Origin: Pseudonocardia autotrophica
GTDB taxonomy: Bacteria; Actinomycetota; Actinomycetes; Mycobacteriales; Pseudonocardiaceae
Length of the DNA: 64,000 nucleotides
Assembly: GCF_003945385.1 (NCBI RefSeq)
Contig: NZ_AP018920.1
Span: 186,001-250,000 of the forward strand
Direction of reading: 5' to 3'
Positions within the stretch are counted from its first letter, which is position 1. The number at the start of each line of letters is the position of its first letter. The translations under genes and the position numbers were made by a program. The notes under the pieces are model-generated. The model worked only from the letters and a program-made list of their open reading frames with translations, ran no database searches and was not told the DNA's origin. Below are positions 1 to 10,200 of this stretch, piece after piece.

Positions 1-1
1 G

Positions 2-1306
2 CCCGACCAGGGCACCCGCAAGGTCCGCGACGAGGCCGGCTACGAGCAGGCCGCCGCGGTGCTCGGGGACCGGCTGCGGATCATCGACCAGCCCAACCTC
101 GGCGGGTCCGGCGGCTACGCCCGGATCATGTACGAGGTCCTGCACGGCACCGGGCCGCACGCCGGCGGCATCGACTGCGAGCAGATCCTCTACATGGACG
201 ACGACATCCTGCTGGAGCCCGACTCGGTGCTCCGCGCGGTCGCGTTCTCCCGGTTCGCCCGCGAGCCGATGCTGGTCGGCGGGCAGATGCTGTCGCTGCA
301 GGCCCGCTCGCAGCTGTCCACGATGGGCGAGGTCGTCGACCGCAACCAGTTCATGTGGCGGCCCGCGCCGGAGACCGAGTCGCACCACGACCTGGCCGCG
401 CGCACCCTGCGCCAGTCGCCGTGGCTGCACCGCCGGGTCGACGTCGACTACAACGCCTGGTGGATGTGCCTGATCCCGCGCCGGGTCGCCGAGGACCTCG
501 GCCTGCCGCTGCCGCTGTTCATCAAGTGGGACGACGCCGAGTACGGCCTGCGCGCCAGGGCCGCCGGCTACCGCACGGCGACCGTGCCCGGCATCGCGAT
601 CTGGCACATGTCGTTCATCGAGAAGGACGACTCGTCCGACTGGCAGGCCTACTTCCACTACCGCAACCGGCTGGTCGCCGCCGCGCTGCGCGGCCCGGAC
701 GACCCGCGTGCGCTGTTGCGCGAGACCTTCAAGCGCACCCTGCGGCACCTGATGCTGATGGAGTACTCGGCGGTGGCGCTGCAGATCAAGGCGTTCACCG
801 ACTTCCTGGCCGGGCCGGAGGCGCTGTTCCCGAAGCTGCCGGTGGTGCTCGACGAGATCCGCGAGCTGCGGTCCCGCTACGACGACGGCCGGCCGCTGAA
901 CTCGGCCACCGACGTCCCGCTCGCCGATCTCGACGCGCTGGGCGCCCAGCTGTTCCCGGAGCCGCCGGTGGGGCGCGCGAAGGCCGCGCTCGGCCTGGCC
1001 CGCGGCGTCCTGCGCAACCTGCGCACCCCGGATCCTGCGCTGCGCGAGCGCCCGCAGCGCAACGTCCCGTGGGCGAACGCCCAGTGGTTCGTCCTGGCCG
1101 GACTGGACTCGGCGACGGTGTCCACACCGGACGGCCGCGGGGTGACCTTCCGGCGCCGTGATCCGCTGCTGTTCAAGCAGATGATCACCGAGTCGGTGCG
1201 GCTGCACCGCGCGGTCGCGGCCGACTGGGGGACGCTGCGCGGTCGCTACCGGGCCGCGGAGCCGACGCTGACCGGCCGGGACGGCTGGAAGCACATCTTC
1301 GAGTGA
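2..1306 (+). CDS. glfT2: Galactofuranosyltransferase GlfT2 paralogue A (5' end cut by window edge)
   Basis: The frame is open from base 2, so the N-terminal part, roughly a third of a ~637-residue GlfT2, lies outside the window; 434 residues are visible. GlfT2 is a GT2-family enzyme that uses UDP-Galf to extend the galactan of arabinogalactan at the inner face of the membrane. Visible family marks are the metal-binding DDD in YMDDDILLEPD (Asp codons 197-205), the NLGGSGGY loop before it, WDDAEYGLR carrying the catalytic-base Asp pair, and the downstream WHMSF His. The stop overlaps the next gene's GTG by 4 nt, so galactan extension is translationally coupled to an Emb-type arabinosyltransferase. 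A second paralogue lies at 5282-7180. The family is certain; which linkages each copy makes is not. Confidence 0.93.
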   Translation, partial: PDQGTRKVRDEAGYEQAAAVLGDRLRIIDQPNLGGSGGYARIMYEVLHGTGPHAGGIDCEQILYMDDDILLEPDSVLRAVAFSRFAREPMLVGGQMLSLQARSQLSTMGEVVDRNQFMWRPAPETESHHDLAARTLRQSPWLHRRVDVDYNAWWMCLIPRRVAEDLGLPLPLFIKWDDAEYGLRARAAGYRTATVPGIAIWHMSFIEKDDSSDWQAYFHYRNRLVAAALRGPDDPRALLRETFKRTLRHLMLMEYSAVALQIKAFTDFLAGPEALFPKLPVVLDEIRELRSRYDDGRPLNSATDVPLADLDALGAQLFPEPPVGRAKAALGLARGVLRNLRTPDPALRERPQRNVPWANAQWFVLAGLDSATVSTPDGRGVTFRRRDPLLFKQMITESVRLHRAVAADWGTLRGRYRAAEPTLTGRDGWKHIFE

Positions 1307-4300
1307 ATCCCGGGGCCGGACGCCGGGCGCGGCTCCTGCTGCTGCTGGGCATCCTCACCTGCCTGCTCGGCGGTGCCGCCGCGCTCGCCCCGGTGCAGGC
1401 GGACACCCCGGCCGTCAGCTGGCCGTCGGTCGACGCCGACCCGATGGCGCCGTCCACGGTGCTGCCGCTCTCGCCGTACCGGCCGCTGCAGCTCACGGTG
1501 ACGATGTCGTGCGCCTCGGCGAGCGCCGTCGGCGAGGGGGACGTGCTGCGCACGATGCCCGCCGCCGTCGACGACCCGATCACCGCACCGGGGCTGTCGG
1601 TGACCGTCTCCGACGGCACGCTGGTGATCCGGTCCGGGCCCGAGGAGCTGTATCGCGGCCCGGTCGGCGAGGGCTGCATGTGGATGCTGTACTCGGGTCC
1701 CGACGGCACCGATCTGACCCGGGACGGCCGGGTCGTCGCGGACCGGCCCGATCTGGCCCCGCCGCAGATCGCCGAGCTGTCCACCGCGCTGACCGGATCC
1801 GACCTGGACGGTCTCCGGGTGCGGGTGGACACCGACGCCCGCTACGAGTCGTCGCCGACCCCGCTCAAGATCGGCCTGCTGGTCGCGCACCTGATCGCGC
1901 TGGGGGCCACCCTGGCGGTCGCCGTCCGCACCTGGACCGGGACCCGGCGGATCCTCGCGGTGCGCCCGCGGCCCGGGATCGCCGACGCCGTCGTGGTCGT
2001 GGTGACACTGGCCTGGGCGGTGCTCGGACCGGTCAACATCGACGACTCCTGGTACGCGCTGATGGCCCGCCAGGGCGCCGAGACCGGCGCGATCGGCAAC
2101 GCGATCTACCAGTTCAACGTCACCGAGGCGCCGTTCACCACCGGCCAGTACCTGATGCAGTTCTGGGGGAGCCTCGCCGGCTGGGGACTGCTGCCGATGC
2201 GGGCCGTGCCGGTGCTGCTCGGCCTCGGTACCTGGGTGCTGCTGCGGCTGACGATGGTGGTGCTCGCCGACCGGATCGGCGCGCGGGCCGGGGTGGTCGC
2301 GGCGCTCGCCGTCGCCCACCTGGCCTGGTTCCTGCCCTACGGGATCACGCTGCGCCCGGAGCCGGTCGGGACGTTCGCCGCGGCCGGGGTACTGCTGCTG
2401 GTCGCCGCCGCGCTGCGCACCGGCGCGGTCGGCCTGCTCGCCCCCGCGACGGCCGTCGCCGTGCTGGGCGTGACCGCCGCGCCCGCCGCGGTGGCGGCCG
2501 AGGTGCCGCTGCTGCTCGCGCTGTCGCTGGTGTGGTGGCATCTCGTGCACGCCGGGTGGATCACCCGGTTCGCGACGGTCGCGGTCGCGTTCGCCGCGGC
2601 GAGCGTCGTCGTGCCACTCGGGCTGGCCGACGCCACCCTCGCCGACGTGCGGGAATCCGTCGCCGTGCACCGCTGGTACTACCTGCAGTACCCGTGGTGG
2701 CGGGAGATCGTGCACTACGCCAACCTGCTCGGCCCGGACGACCAGGGCGCCTGGGGCAGGCGGCTGCCGGTCCTGCTGACGGTGGTCGTCGTCGTGCTGG
2801 GGGTGGTCCGGCTCGCCACCCGGCGCGGCACCGGTGGTCCGCTCGGGCGGGCGTTCGGGTTCGCGCTCGCCGCGACCGCGCTCGCCCTGGTGGCCGTCGC
2901 CCTCAGCCCGACCAAGTGGGTCAACCACTTCGGTGCCGTCGCCGCCCCCGCCACCCTGCTGCTCGCGATCGCGCTGGCCCGCGGCCCGCTGCCACGGGGC
3001 GCCCCGGGCCGGCTGATCGCGGTCGGGACGACGGCGCTCGGCCTGGTCGCCGCCGTCATCTACGCCGGTCCGAACCTGTGGCGGCCGTTCGGGGACTGGG
3101 GGCAGCCGTTCGGCAACCACTCGGTGGTCGACGCGCCCATCCACCAGCAGGTGCTCGCGCCGCACCTCGGCTCGTTCTACCTGCACAGCCCGCTGCTGTG
3201 GCTGCTGGTCGCGGTGGCCGCGCTGGGCTGGGCGCACCGGCGACGGCGCTCCGGACGGCCGTCCGGTCCCGGGCCGGACGGCGTGCTGCTGCGCACCGCC
3301 ACCGCCGGTGGGGTGGTGCTGATGCTGCTCGTGTTCACGCTCGCACCGGTGCAGCAGGCCCCCGGCGCGTCGGTCGCGTCGATGAACCTCGCGTCGCTGG
3401 GCGGCGAGCCGTGCGGACTTGCCGACGCCGTCACCGTGCAGGTGCCCGACGACGGACCGCCCCCACAGACCGGGCCCGCCGAGCTCACCGGCGCGCTGGC
3501 CGAGGGCCCGCCACCGGGCCGCCCCCCGCTGCCCGGACCGGTGTGGCACGCCGTCGGCGCCGGCACACTGCGCACCGGATGGTTCGACGTCCGGCCGGGT
3601 GCCGCCGCGCTGCTCGTCCCGGTGACCGGTGAGTTCTCCGACGGCACGTCGGTGACCGTCGAGCTCGCCGTCGGCGCCGACGGCACCGACGGCACGGACG
3701 GCACCGACGGCACGGACGGCGCCGACGGCACGGACGGCGCCGACGGCACGGACGGCACGGACGGCACGGACGGCACGGACGGCACGATCCGGCCGCAGCT
3801 GCCCGGCTCGGGCACCGACGAGTGGCACGACCTGGAGGTCGACCTGTCCGGCATGTCCGGGGTGTCCCGGGCCCGGCTGGTCGTCGAGAACCCCCCGGGG
3901 GCCCTGATCGGTGTCGGCGCCCCGCTGCCGTCCCGGGAACGTCCGGCGTCCGACGTCGTCCGCGGTGATCCGGTGTTCGCCGACCAGGTCTCGGCGCTGC
4001 TGTGGCCGTGCGAGGACCAGATCGTCGTGCGGCACGGGATCGCGCAGACCCCGCAGTGGCGGCTGCGGGTCGGTGACGGCCTGGAGGGCGCCACCGAGGA
4101 CAACGCCTTCTTCGTCCCCAACGGGGGCGTGCTCGCCGGGATCGGGCGGACCGCGACCTTCGACGAGCTGCCGACCCGGCTGGACCCGCCGCCCGGGCGG
4201 GCCGCGTTCGGCTGGGGGCACGTCGAGCGGGTGGTGTACGACCACCCGACCGACGGCTACGACCTGAGTGTCGGCACCGAGTGGCGATGGGGCTGGGAGC

Positions 4301-4353
4301 GGTTGCCGAGCCTGGCGAACAAGGAGTACACGGGGCGGGACTTCCTGGGCTGA
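1303..4353 (+). CDS. Arabinosyltransferase, EmbA/B/C family (paralogue A)
   Basis: This 1016-residue integral membrane enzyme is of the GT-C type that adds D-arabinofuranose from decaprenyl-phosphoryl-arabinose to arabinogalactan on the outer face of the membrane. An N-terminal membrane segment (about 8-30) leads into an extracellular beta domain, then a multi-spanning core (about 190-700) and a C-terminal carbohydrate-binding domain. The catalytic Asp pair is at 247-248 in the sequence NIDDSW; the usual form is DDGY. The GTG start overlaps glfT2 as GTGA. The C-terminal domain contains an in-frame low-complexity insert of twelve Asp-Gly-Thr/Ala units (3679-3786) not expected in Emb proteins. 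Assignment among EmbA, EmbB and EmbC is not possible by eye, so no symbol is given. Confidence 0.9.
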   Translation: MNPGAGRRARLLLLLGILTCLLGGAAALAPVQADTPAVSWPSVDADPMAPSTVLPLSPYRPLQLTVTMSCASASAVGEGDVLRTMPAAVDDPITAPGLSVTVSDGTLVIRSGPEELYRGPVGEGCMWMLYSGPDGTDLTRDGRVVADRPDLAPPQIAELSTALTGSDLDGLRVRVDTDARYESSPTPLKIGLLVAHLIALGATLAVAVRTWTGTRRILAVRPRPGIADAVVVVVTLAWAVLGPVNIDDSWYALMARQGAETGAIGNAIYQFNVTEAPFTTGQYLMQFWGSLAGWGLLPMRAVPVLLGLGTWVLLRLTMVVLADRIGARAGVVAALAVAHLAWFLPYGITLRPEPVGTFAAAGVLLLVAAALRTGAVGLLAPATAVAVLGVTAAPAAVAAEVPLLLALSLVWWHLVHAGWITRFATVAVAFAAASVVVPLGLADATLADVRESVAVHRWYYLQYPWWREIVHYANLLGPDDQGAWGRRLPVLLTVVVVVLGVVRLATRRGTGGPLGRAFGFALAATALALVAVALSPTKWVNHFGAVAAPATLLLAIALARGPLPRGAPGRLIAVGTTALGLVAAVIYAGPNLWRPFGDWGQPFGNHSVVDAPIHQQVLAPHLGSFYLHSPLLWLLVAVAALGWAHRRRRSGRPSGPGPDGVLLRTATAGGVVLMLLVFTLAPVQQAPGASVASMNLASLGGEPCGLADAVTVQVPDDGPPPQTGPAELTGALAEGPPPGRPPLPGPVWHAVGAGTLRTGWFDVRPGAAALLVPVTGEFSDGTSVTVELAVGADGTDGTDGTDGTDGADGTDGADGTDGTDGTDGTDGTIRPQLPGSGTDEWHDLEVDLSGMSGVSRARLVVENPPGALIGVGAPLPSRERPASDVVRGDPVFADQVSALLWPCEDQIVVRHGIAQTPQWRLRVGDGLEGATEDNAFFVPNGGVLAGIGRTATFDELPTRLDPPPGRAAFGWGHVERVVYDHPTDGYDLSVGTEWRWGWERLPSLANKEYTGRDFLG
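3679..3786 (+). repeat. Twelve 9-bp in-frame repeats encoding Asp-Gly-Thr/Ala
   Basis: Twelve tandem 9-bp units (GACGGCACS, twice GACGGCGCC) code for DGT/DGA triplets within the C-terminal carbohydrate-binding domain of the Emb-type protein. The near-identical units suggest expansion by slippage. The insert sits in what should be a surface loop between beta strands. Confidence 0.9.
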
Positions 4354-4380
4354 GGGAGCGGGTTGCACGGCCCGGCTCCC
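4354..4380 (+). terminator. Possible terminator hairpin after the glfT2-emb pair
   Basis: GGGAGCGGG and CCCGGCTCCC form a nine-pair stem with one bulged base and an 8-nt loop, starting at the stop codon of the Emb-type gene. There is no U tract, which is common for terminators in GC-rich actinobacteria. Confidence 0.4.
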
Positions 4381-4523
4381 GGTGGATACCTGCCGATGTG
4401 CGGGCCGCGCTCGCCGCCGGCTCGGCGGCGGGTCCGGCTACGTCCGTGTGACGACCCACCCCCGGGCGGAAGTCCGGGTCCCGGACCGAGGTGCCGGGGC
4501 GGCGTGCCGGGTGAGGTGGACCC

Positions 4524-5183
4524 GTGCTCACCACCAGGACCTGGCGCCGGATCACCATCTGGCTGCACGTGCTCACATCCGTCGGCTGGATGGCGCTCGC
4601 CGCGTCGCTGGCCGTGCTGCTCGCGCTCGCCGCGGCCGATCCGGTGGCCCGCGCACCGGCGCTGGTCGCCGCGCACCACCTCGACGGGGTGCTGCTCGCC
4701 CCGCTCGCCACCGGCTCGGCCCTGACCGGGATCGTGCTTGGCGCCGCGACCCCCTACGGGGTCTTCCACCACTGGTGGACCACGGTGAAGTTCGCGAGCA
4801 CCCTGACCCTGCTCTACCTGGGGATCGTCGTGCTGTCGGCGTCCCTCGACGCCGCGCACGACGATCCGGCGGCCGTGCCACCGGCCGGCCTGCTCACGGC
4901 GACCCTGCTCATGGTGACCGCGATCGGGTTCCAGGCCTGGGTCTCGATCGACAAGCCGTGGGGCCGCACGCCGTGGTCGGCGGGCCGGCCGAAGCCGGTG
5001 ACGGGGCCGCGGTGGATGTTCGTGGTGGGATGCACGGCGGTCGTCACCGACCTGGTCGTCGGGCTCGTGATCGGGAACCCGGCGCCGGTGCTGTCGGTGC
5101 TCGCGCTGGTCGCTGTGCTCACCGGGCGGATGTGGACCGGGCGGATGGGGAACGGCCGCCGGGCTCCCGTCGGCAGGGCCTGA
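4524..5183 (+). CDS. Small multi-pass membrane protein of unknown function
   Basis: The product is 219 residues starting at GTG, with gaggtgga just upstream as a possible ribosome-binding site. I see about five hydrophobic segments (about 10-33, 52-73, 88-108, 120-143, 170-200), an N-terminal WRRITIWLHVLTSVGWM stretch and the pair HHWWTTVKF in a loop. The early TM pattern with an N-terminal His resembles DUF2269-type membrane proteins, but I cannot confirm that. It lies between the two glfT2/emb pairs on the plus strand. Nothing shows a catalytic function. Confidence 0.75.
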   Translation: MLTTRTWRRITIWLHVLTSVGWMALAASLAVLLALAAADPVARAPALVAAHHLDGVLLAPLATGSALTGIVLGAATPYGVFHHWWTTVKFASTLTLLYLGIVVLSASLDAAHDDPAAVPPAGLLTATLLMVTAIGFQAWVSIDKPWGRTPWSAGRPKPVTGPRWMFVVGCTAVVTDLVVGLVIGNPAPVLSVLALVAVLTGRMWTGRMGNGRRAPVGRA

Positions 5184-5281
5184 CCACGACCGTGCTGCGG
5201 GACCCCGGGCACCGGGACACGCGGGCCGCTCCTCCGGGACCCGGTGGCGCGGGCCGCCCGCTCCGGTGGGCGCCGGTCGGC

Positions 5282-7180
5282 TCAGGCCTCGCCGTACAAC
5301 CGCGCCCAGGTCTCGCGTGCGGTGAGCCGCGGCTCGGCGGCCTTCCAGGCCCGGGCCGCGTCCGGGCCCTCGCTGTACAGCCGCCGCACGGTGCGCACCC
5401 CGCGGGTGGCCAGCTCGCGGAGCCGCTCGCGGTCCCGGGTCCGGATCCGGACGCCGGTCTCGGCCATGTCGGTCACGATCGCCCGCTCGAACAGCGCCAC
5501 GTGCCACCAGTGCGCCTCGCCGGCCGGCACCATCCCACTGCGGAACGGCACCCGTCCGGACGCCTGCAGCACGGCCCGCTTGAGCCACGTCCTGATCATC
5601 TTGGACGGCTTGCCGCCAGCCAGGTGGACCACGGAATCCCGCGGGTCCAGCCCGGCCTCGGCGATCGGCACGGCTGTCGTCTCCGGGTAGGCGGCACGGA
5701 TCCGGCGGATCATGGCGGCGGCAGCGGCCGAGCCGTCGTCGAGGACCCGCGGGCCCTCCAGGAAGTCGTCCACGGCGGTCAGCAGGGTCGCGGCCAGCCC
5801 GTACTGCATCGCCACCAGATACTGGGCCAGCAGCTCGGCCACCGTCGAGGCGACCGTGCGCCGGTCGAAACCGGTGCGCAGGGCCGCGGTGATCAGACCG
5901 TTGCGCTGGTTGAAGTAGCGGTGCCACTCGTCCCAGTCCTTCCAGCCGAAGTCGGCGTGCCACACGCCGGCGCCGGGGAGGGAGACGGTGGGGAAGCCGT
6001 GCTCGCGGGCGCGGTAGCCGAACTCGACGTCGTCCCACTGGAAGAACAGCGGCAGCGGGTAGCCGATCGCGCGCACCACCGGGGCCGGGATCAGACAGGA
6101 CCACCAGCCGTTGTACTCGGTGTCGACCCGGCGTTCCTGCACGATCGGCAGCAGCCGCTCGTCGCGGCCGAGCAGGAAGCCCTCCTCGAGCGCGCCCGGC
6201 ACCGGCCTGCCGACCCGCAGCTTCTCCGGCTCGGCGTACTCGGCGGTGATGTGCACGTGCCCCGGGTGCAGCAGGTTCAGCATCTGCCCGCCGACGATCG
6301 TCGGGGTGGTCGTGCAGGCGGCGAAGCCGGTCAGCCGCACCACGATCTCGGGATCGAGCAGCACGTCGTCGTCCATCAGCAGGACGTCGTGGTCGTCGGC
6401 CGGGTCCCCGGCGGTCGCCTCGTACAGGCCGCGGCTGAATCCGCCCGCGCCGCCCAGGTTCGGCTGCCGCTGGTGCACGAGCTGCGCGCCGAAGTCCTCC
6501 GCAATCCCGGCGAACCGGTCGTGCGCGTCCAGCGGGTCGCTGCCCTGGTCGACCACCCGGACCTGCGCGACCCGGGCCAGCGCGGCCGGGTCGTCGAGCA
6601 GCGCCTGCAGGGTGTTGAGGCAGTCCTCGACCCGGTTGTGCGTGCAGATCGTGATCGAGGTCGGGCGGGGCGGCCGCGGCACCTGCACGGTCCACTCCAC
6701 ACCGGACACGGCCAGCTCGCCGGTGTCGGTGCCGAACTCCAGCCAGAGCCCGCCGCCGTCGATGAACCGGTCGATCGCACCGGTCAGCTCGACCCGCCGG
6801 GAGCCGTCCACATCGGCGTAGGCGACGGCCCGGCCGACCTTGTTGGTGTCCGAGGCCATCAGCCACACCCGGCCGCGGCCCGCCGCGTTCAGCGACACCC
6901 GGACCTGCGGCACCGCCGTCCACCGGTGCCAGTAGGTGGCGTGCAGCCGGCCCCAGTAGGTGTTGGTGGTGACGAGGGTGGCCGGGGCCAGCTCGATCCG
7001 GTCCCGCTCGCGCCGGGCGGCTCCGCGGAGCACCTCGGCGTAGAGGTCCTCGGGGACCAGCGGGGTCGGGCCGGTGAACGGCCCCCGTTGCACCACGAGC
7101 CTGCCGGGTCGCGGGTCACCGCCCTGCGGTGCGGCGGGAGCGGGGTCTCCGTCGCGGGTGGGACGCGCGGTGTCCAGCAT
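5282..7180 (-). CDS. glfT2: Galactofuranosyltransferase GlfT2 paralogue B (full length)
   Basis: The 632 residues match the usual GlfT2 length. An N-terminal beta-sandwich domain (about 1-165) is followed by the GT-A domain starting at ITICTHNR (about 176). The Asp triad is at 270-272 (LLMDDDVLLDPE), QWDD at 381-384 and the WH pair at 407-408; these correspond to the metal-binding and catalytic residues of GlfT2. It should polymerise beta-1,5/1,6 galactofuranose onto the lipid-linked galactan primer in the cytoplasm. On the minus strand it lies 53 nt downstream of the second Emb-type gene and probably shares its transcript. With the copy at the left edge this makes two GlfT2 enzymes in one island. 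Confidence 0.95.
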   Translation of the reverse strand: MLDTARPTRDGDPAPAAPQGGDPRPGRLVVQRGPFTGPTPLVPEDLYAEVLRGAARRERDRIELAPATLVTTNTYWGRLHATYWHRWTAVPQVRVSLNAAGRGRVWLMASDTNKVGRAVAYADVDGSRRVELTGAIDRFIDGGGLWLEFGTDTGELAVSGVEWTVQVPRPPRPTSITICTHNRVEDCLNTLQALLDDPAALARVAQVRVVDQGSDPLDAHDRFAGIAEDFGAQLVHQRQPNLGGAGGFSRGLYEATAGDPADDHDVLLMDDDVLLDPEIVVRLTGFAACTTTPTIVGGQMLNLLHPGHVHITAEYAEPEKLRVGRPVPGALEEGFLLGRDERLLPIVQERRVDTEYNGWWSCLIPAPVVRAIGYPLPLFFQWDDVEFGYRAREHGFPTVSLPGAGVWHADFGWKDWDEWHRYFNQRNGLITAALRTGFDRRTVASTVAELLAQYLVAMQYGLAATLLTAVDDFLEGPRVLDDGSAAAAAMIRRIRAAYPETTAVPIAEAGLDPRDSVVHLAGGKPSKMIRTWLKRAVLQASGRVPFRSGMVPAGEAHWWHVALFERAIVTDMAETGVRIRTRDRERLRELATRGVRTVRRLYSEGPDAARAWKAAEPRLTARETWARLYGEA

Positions 7181-7233
7181 GTCTCGGGAGTGCCTCTCGG
7201 TCGGGTGGGCCGGATGAAGAGTCTGCCGTCCGG

Positions 7234-10200
7234 TCAGCCGGGCAGCGGCGGCGGGTCACCCGGCGCGGCGCCGATCCCGCCGACCTGCTGCCACCCCCAC
7301 ATGGTGCGCTCGCCGCGTTCCACCGGCGCGGGCACCGACTGCGGGGTGTACGGCTCGTAGATCCGGAACTGGCCCCAGTCGAAGTCCCACTCACCCGGGA
7401 GATACGTCGGGAGCACCCGTTCGGCCCCGACCAGTGCCGTCCAGCCGCGCGGCCCGCCGCCCGAGGCAGCACCCCATTCGTCGCCGACCGAGCGCTGCTG
7501 GGTGTCGGCGAGCAGCCGGAACGCCGGCACGTCGGCGATCCCGCCGTTCACGTCGAACCGGCGCAGGCAGGGGTGCACGAACGCGGTGGGCCAGTCCAGG
7601 TAGCCGGGACGGCCGCCGACGACGTCGGTCAGCGGCGTCAGCTGCGGGACCCGGGGCTGCGCGACGGCGAGCCAGGAGTTCGGCCCGAGCCCCCGGTCGG
7701 ACGCGACGACCCGGACCCGGTCCGCCTCGGCGGCGGCGGTGCCGGACAGATCGAGCCGGATGTCGCGCCACGCGGTCCCGCCGGCCGCGGTGCCCGCGTT
7801 GTCGGCCACCGAGGTGACGGTGCCCGCGTTGCCGGACGGCGTGATCGTCTCCACCGGGCGGTCGCCGGAGGCGAACTCCAGGGTCAGCGAGTTGGCGCCG
7901 CCGATGGTCCCGGCGATGCCGAGCACCAGCGGTGCCTCGCCCCGGCGGGCCGCCTCGGGCAGCGTGTACCAGCCGGAACGGTAGTCGCCGGTGTGCTCCG
8001 GATCCGGCGACCAGCTGCCGCTCACCGGGCCGCCCTGTGGTCCGGTGCCGGTGATCCCGGGCTGGGACTCGCCGGTGCCGTCGTTGTCGCGCAGCGAGCC
8101 GGGACCGGTGGGCGGCAGACCGTCGCGGACGAAGCCCTGCTCCAGCGGCGGCTCGTCGAGCGCACCGGGCGGGGCCGGCGGGAGCACGCTCGCGGCTGGG
8201 TCGGTCTCGACGAGCAGGCGTCCGGCGAGGCCGCACTGCGATCCCGTCGGGTCGCCGATGATGTCGGCGCCGAGCGAGTAGGAGCCCGCCTGCTTCTCCA
8301 TGCCCTTCGCCAGCGACGCGACCTGGAACAGCACCATGAACGCGCAGATGAGCGCGATCGGGGCCGAGCCGAGACGGACCGCGCGGGCCTGCCCGCCGCG
8401 CCGCCGCGACCGGCGTCCACCGGCCTGCGACGGCGGCACCGGGCGTGGCACACCGGGCGTGCGCAGGTGCTCGATCATGCCGACGACCAGCGAGATCCCG
8501 GCCAGGCCGAGCAGCATTCCGGTCGCCGAGAACCCGGCCACCGACGGCGGCTTGTCGAACCACGGCACGCCCCAGTTCGAGACGTACCACCAGGTGTTCG
8601 GGCCGGTGAAGGCGAGCGCGGTCACCGCGAGGACCGCGGCGAGGAACAACGCCTGGTTGCGCCGGGAGCGCAGCACACCGGTGCTGGTTGCCAGCGCGGC
8701 CAGCGCGGCGACGCCCGCCGCCAGCGCGGCGAACGCGCCGAAGTGGTGGGTCCACTTCGTCGGGGTCAGCGCCAGCACGGCGAACGACAGCACGGTGCTG
8801 CCGAGCAGCCGCCGGGAGAACCCGAGCGCGGCCCCGGGGATCCGGCCACGGCGCAGCAGCACGGCACCGGCGACCGCGGTGCACAGCCACAGCAGCAGCA
8901 CCGGGAACCGGCGTTGCAGCGAGCCGTCCCGGGACTCGGCGAACAGCAGGTCGTAGCGGGACAGCTCCTGGTACCAGGACAGGTTCGGCCCGAGCTCGGT
9001 GCGGACCCGGGTGGCCTCGGAGATCGTCGCCCAGGTCTGGTCGCCGAACACGGCCAGCAGCACGATCAGGCCGGCGGCCAGCAGCGGGGCCAGCGTCGGC
9101 ACCCAGCCGGCCCGCGCGGCGCGCTCGGTGAACAGCCGCAGCAGCGGCCGGGTGGCGGCGAGGAACGGTGCCAGCGCGATCAGGCCGGTCGGGGTCGCCG
9201 CGACCGCGAACGCCGCCGCGATCAGTGCCCCGGCGACCGGCAGCAGCCGCCGGGTCGCCAGCGCCCGCTCCAGCATCACCAGCGACACCAGCGCAGCGAT
9301 CACCACGACGCTCTCCGGGCGCAGGCCGTTGTCGAACGGCAGCCAGAAGCACAGGAACACCCCGGCCGCCGCCCAGCCGGCGGACCGGCTGCGGCGGACC
9401 CGGGTGCCGAGCCGGGGGAGCAGCGCCCTGCTGATCAGGAACCAGGACGCGATGCCCATCGCGAGCGCGGGCAGCCGCAGCCACAGAACCGCCTCGGAGA
9501 CCCCGCTCCAGAGCGAGTAGAGCTGGTAGAACCAGCCGAACGGGGCCTCGGGCGAGTTGAACCAGCGGAAGTAGTTGCCGATGTAGCCGGCCGCGTCGTT
9601 GCCCCGGGAGATCGCGAGGATGTACCCGTCGTCCGAGGTCATGGAACCGATCACGGCCCATACCGCGAGCACCCCGACGACGACGGCGTCGCGCACCGAG
9701 TCGCGCCCGCGCAACACCCCGGCGAGCCTGCGGCCGTGCACGATCCGGCGGCCGTCCCGGTCGTCGATCCGGCGCAGGAACCACAGGCAGCCGGCCAGTG
9801 AGACGGCCGCGAGCACCCCGGTCGCCGCCTTCAGCCCGGTCGCGGAGGTGTCGTAGCGGTTGTCGGTGTCGAACGACACCGACGTTCCGCTCATCGGGTC
9901 CAGCGCACCGTCCAGATCGGAGTGGACGCCGACGACCTGCGGGCGCACGTCACCCGCCGCATCGATCACGGTGCTGCCGCCGAGCGTCGCGGTGGTCGCG
10001 GCATCGGTCGAGATCAGCGTGAACGCGCAGCCCGGGCCCGGCGCCGGGAGCGGCTCGGTGACGGCCCGCTGGCCGCGGTTGTCGACGGTGAGGACGCCGT
10101 CGGCGACACCGACCTGCAGGCCGACGGCCGCGCCGTGCGGTGCCTGCGGGGGGACCGTCGCGAGGACCGTGGCCGGCCCGGGGGTGCGCTCGTCGAGGCT

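Noticed and set aside
1246-4368. Long minus-strand frame opposite the Emb-type gene
   Set aside because: GC-rich third positions open antisense frames; the sequence is Arg/Gly/Pro-rich with no family motif, while the plus strand encodes a clear Emb protein.
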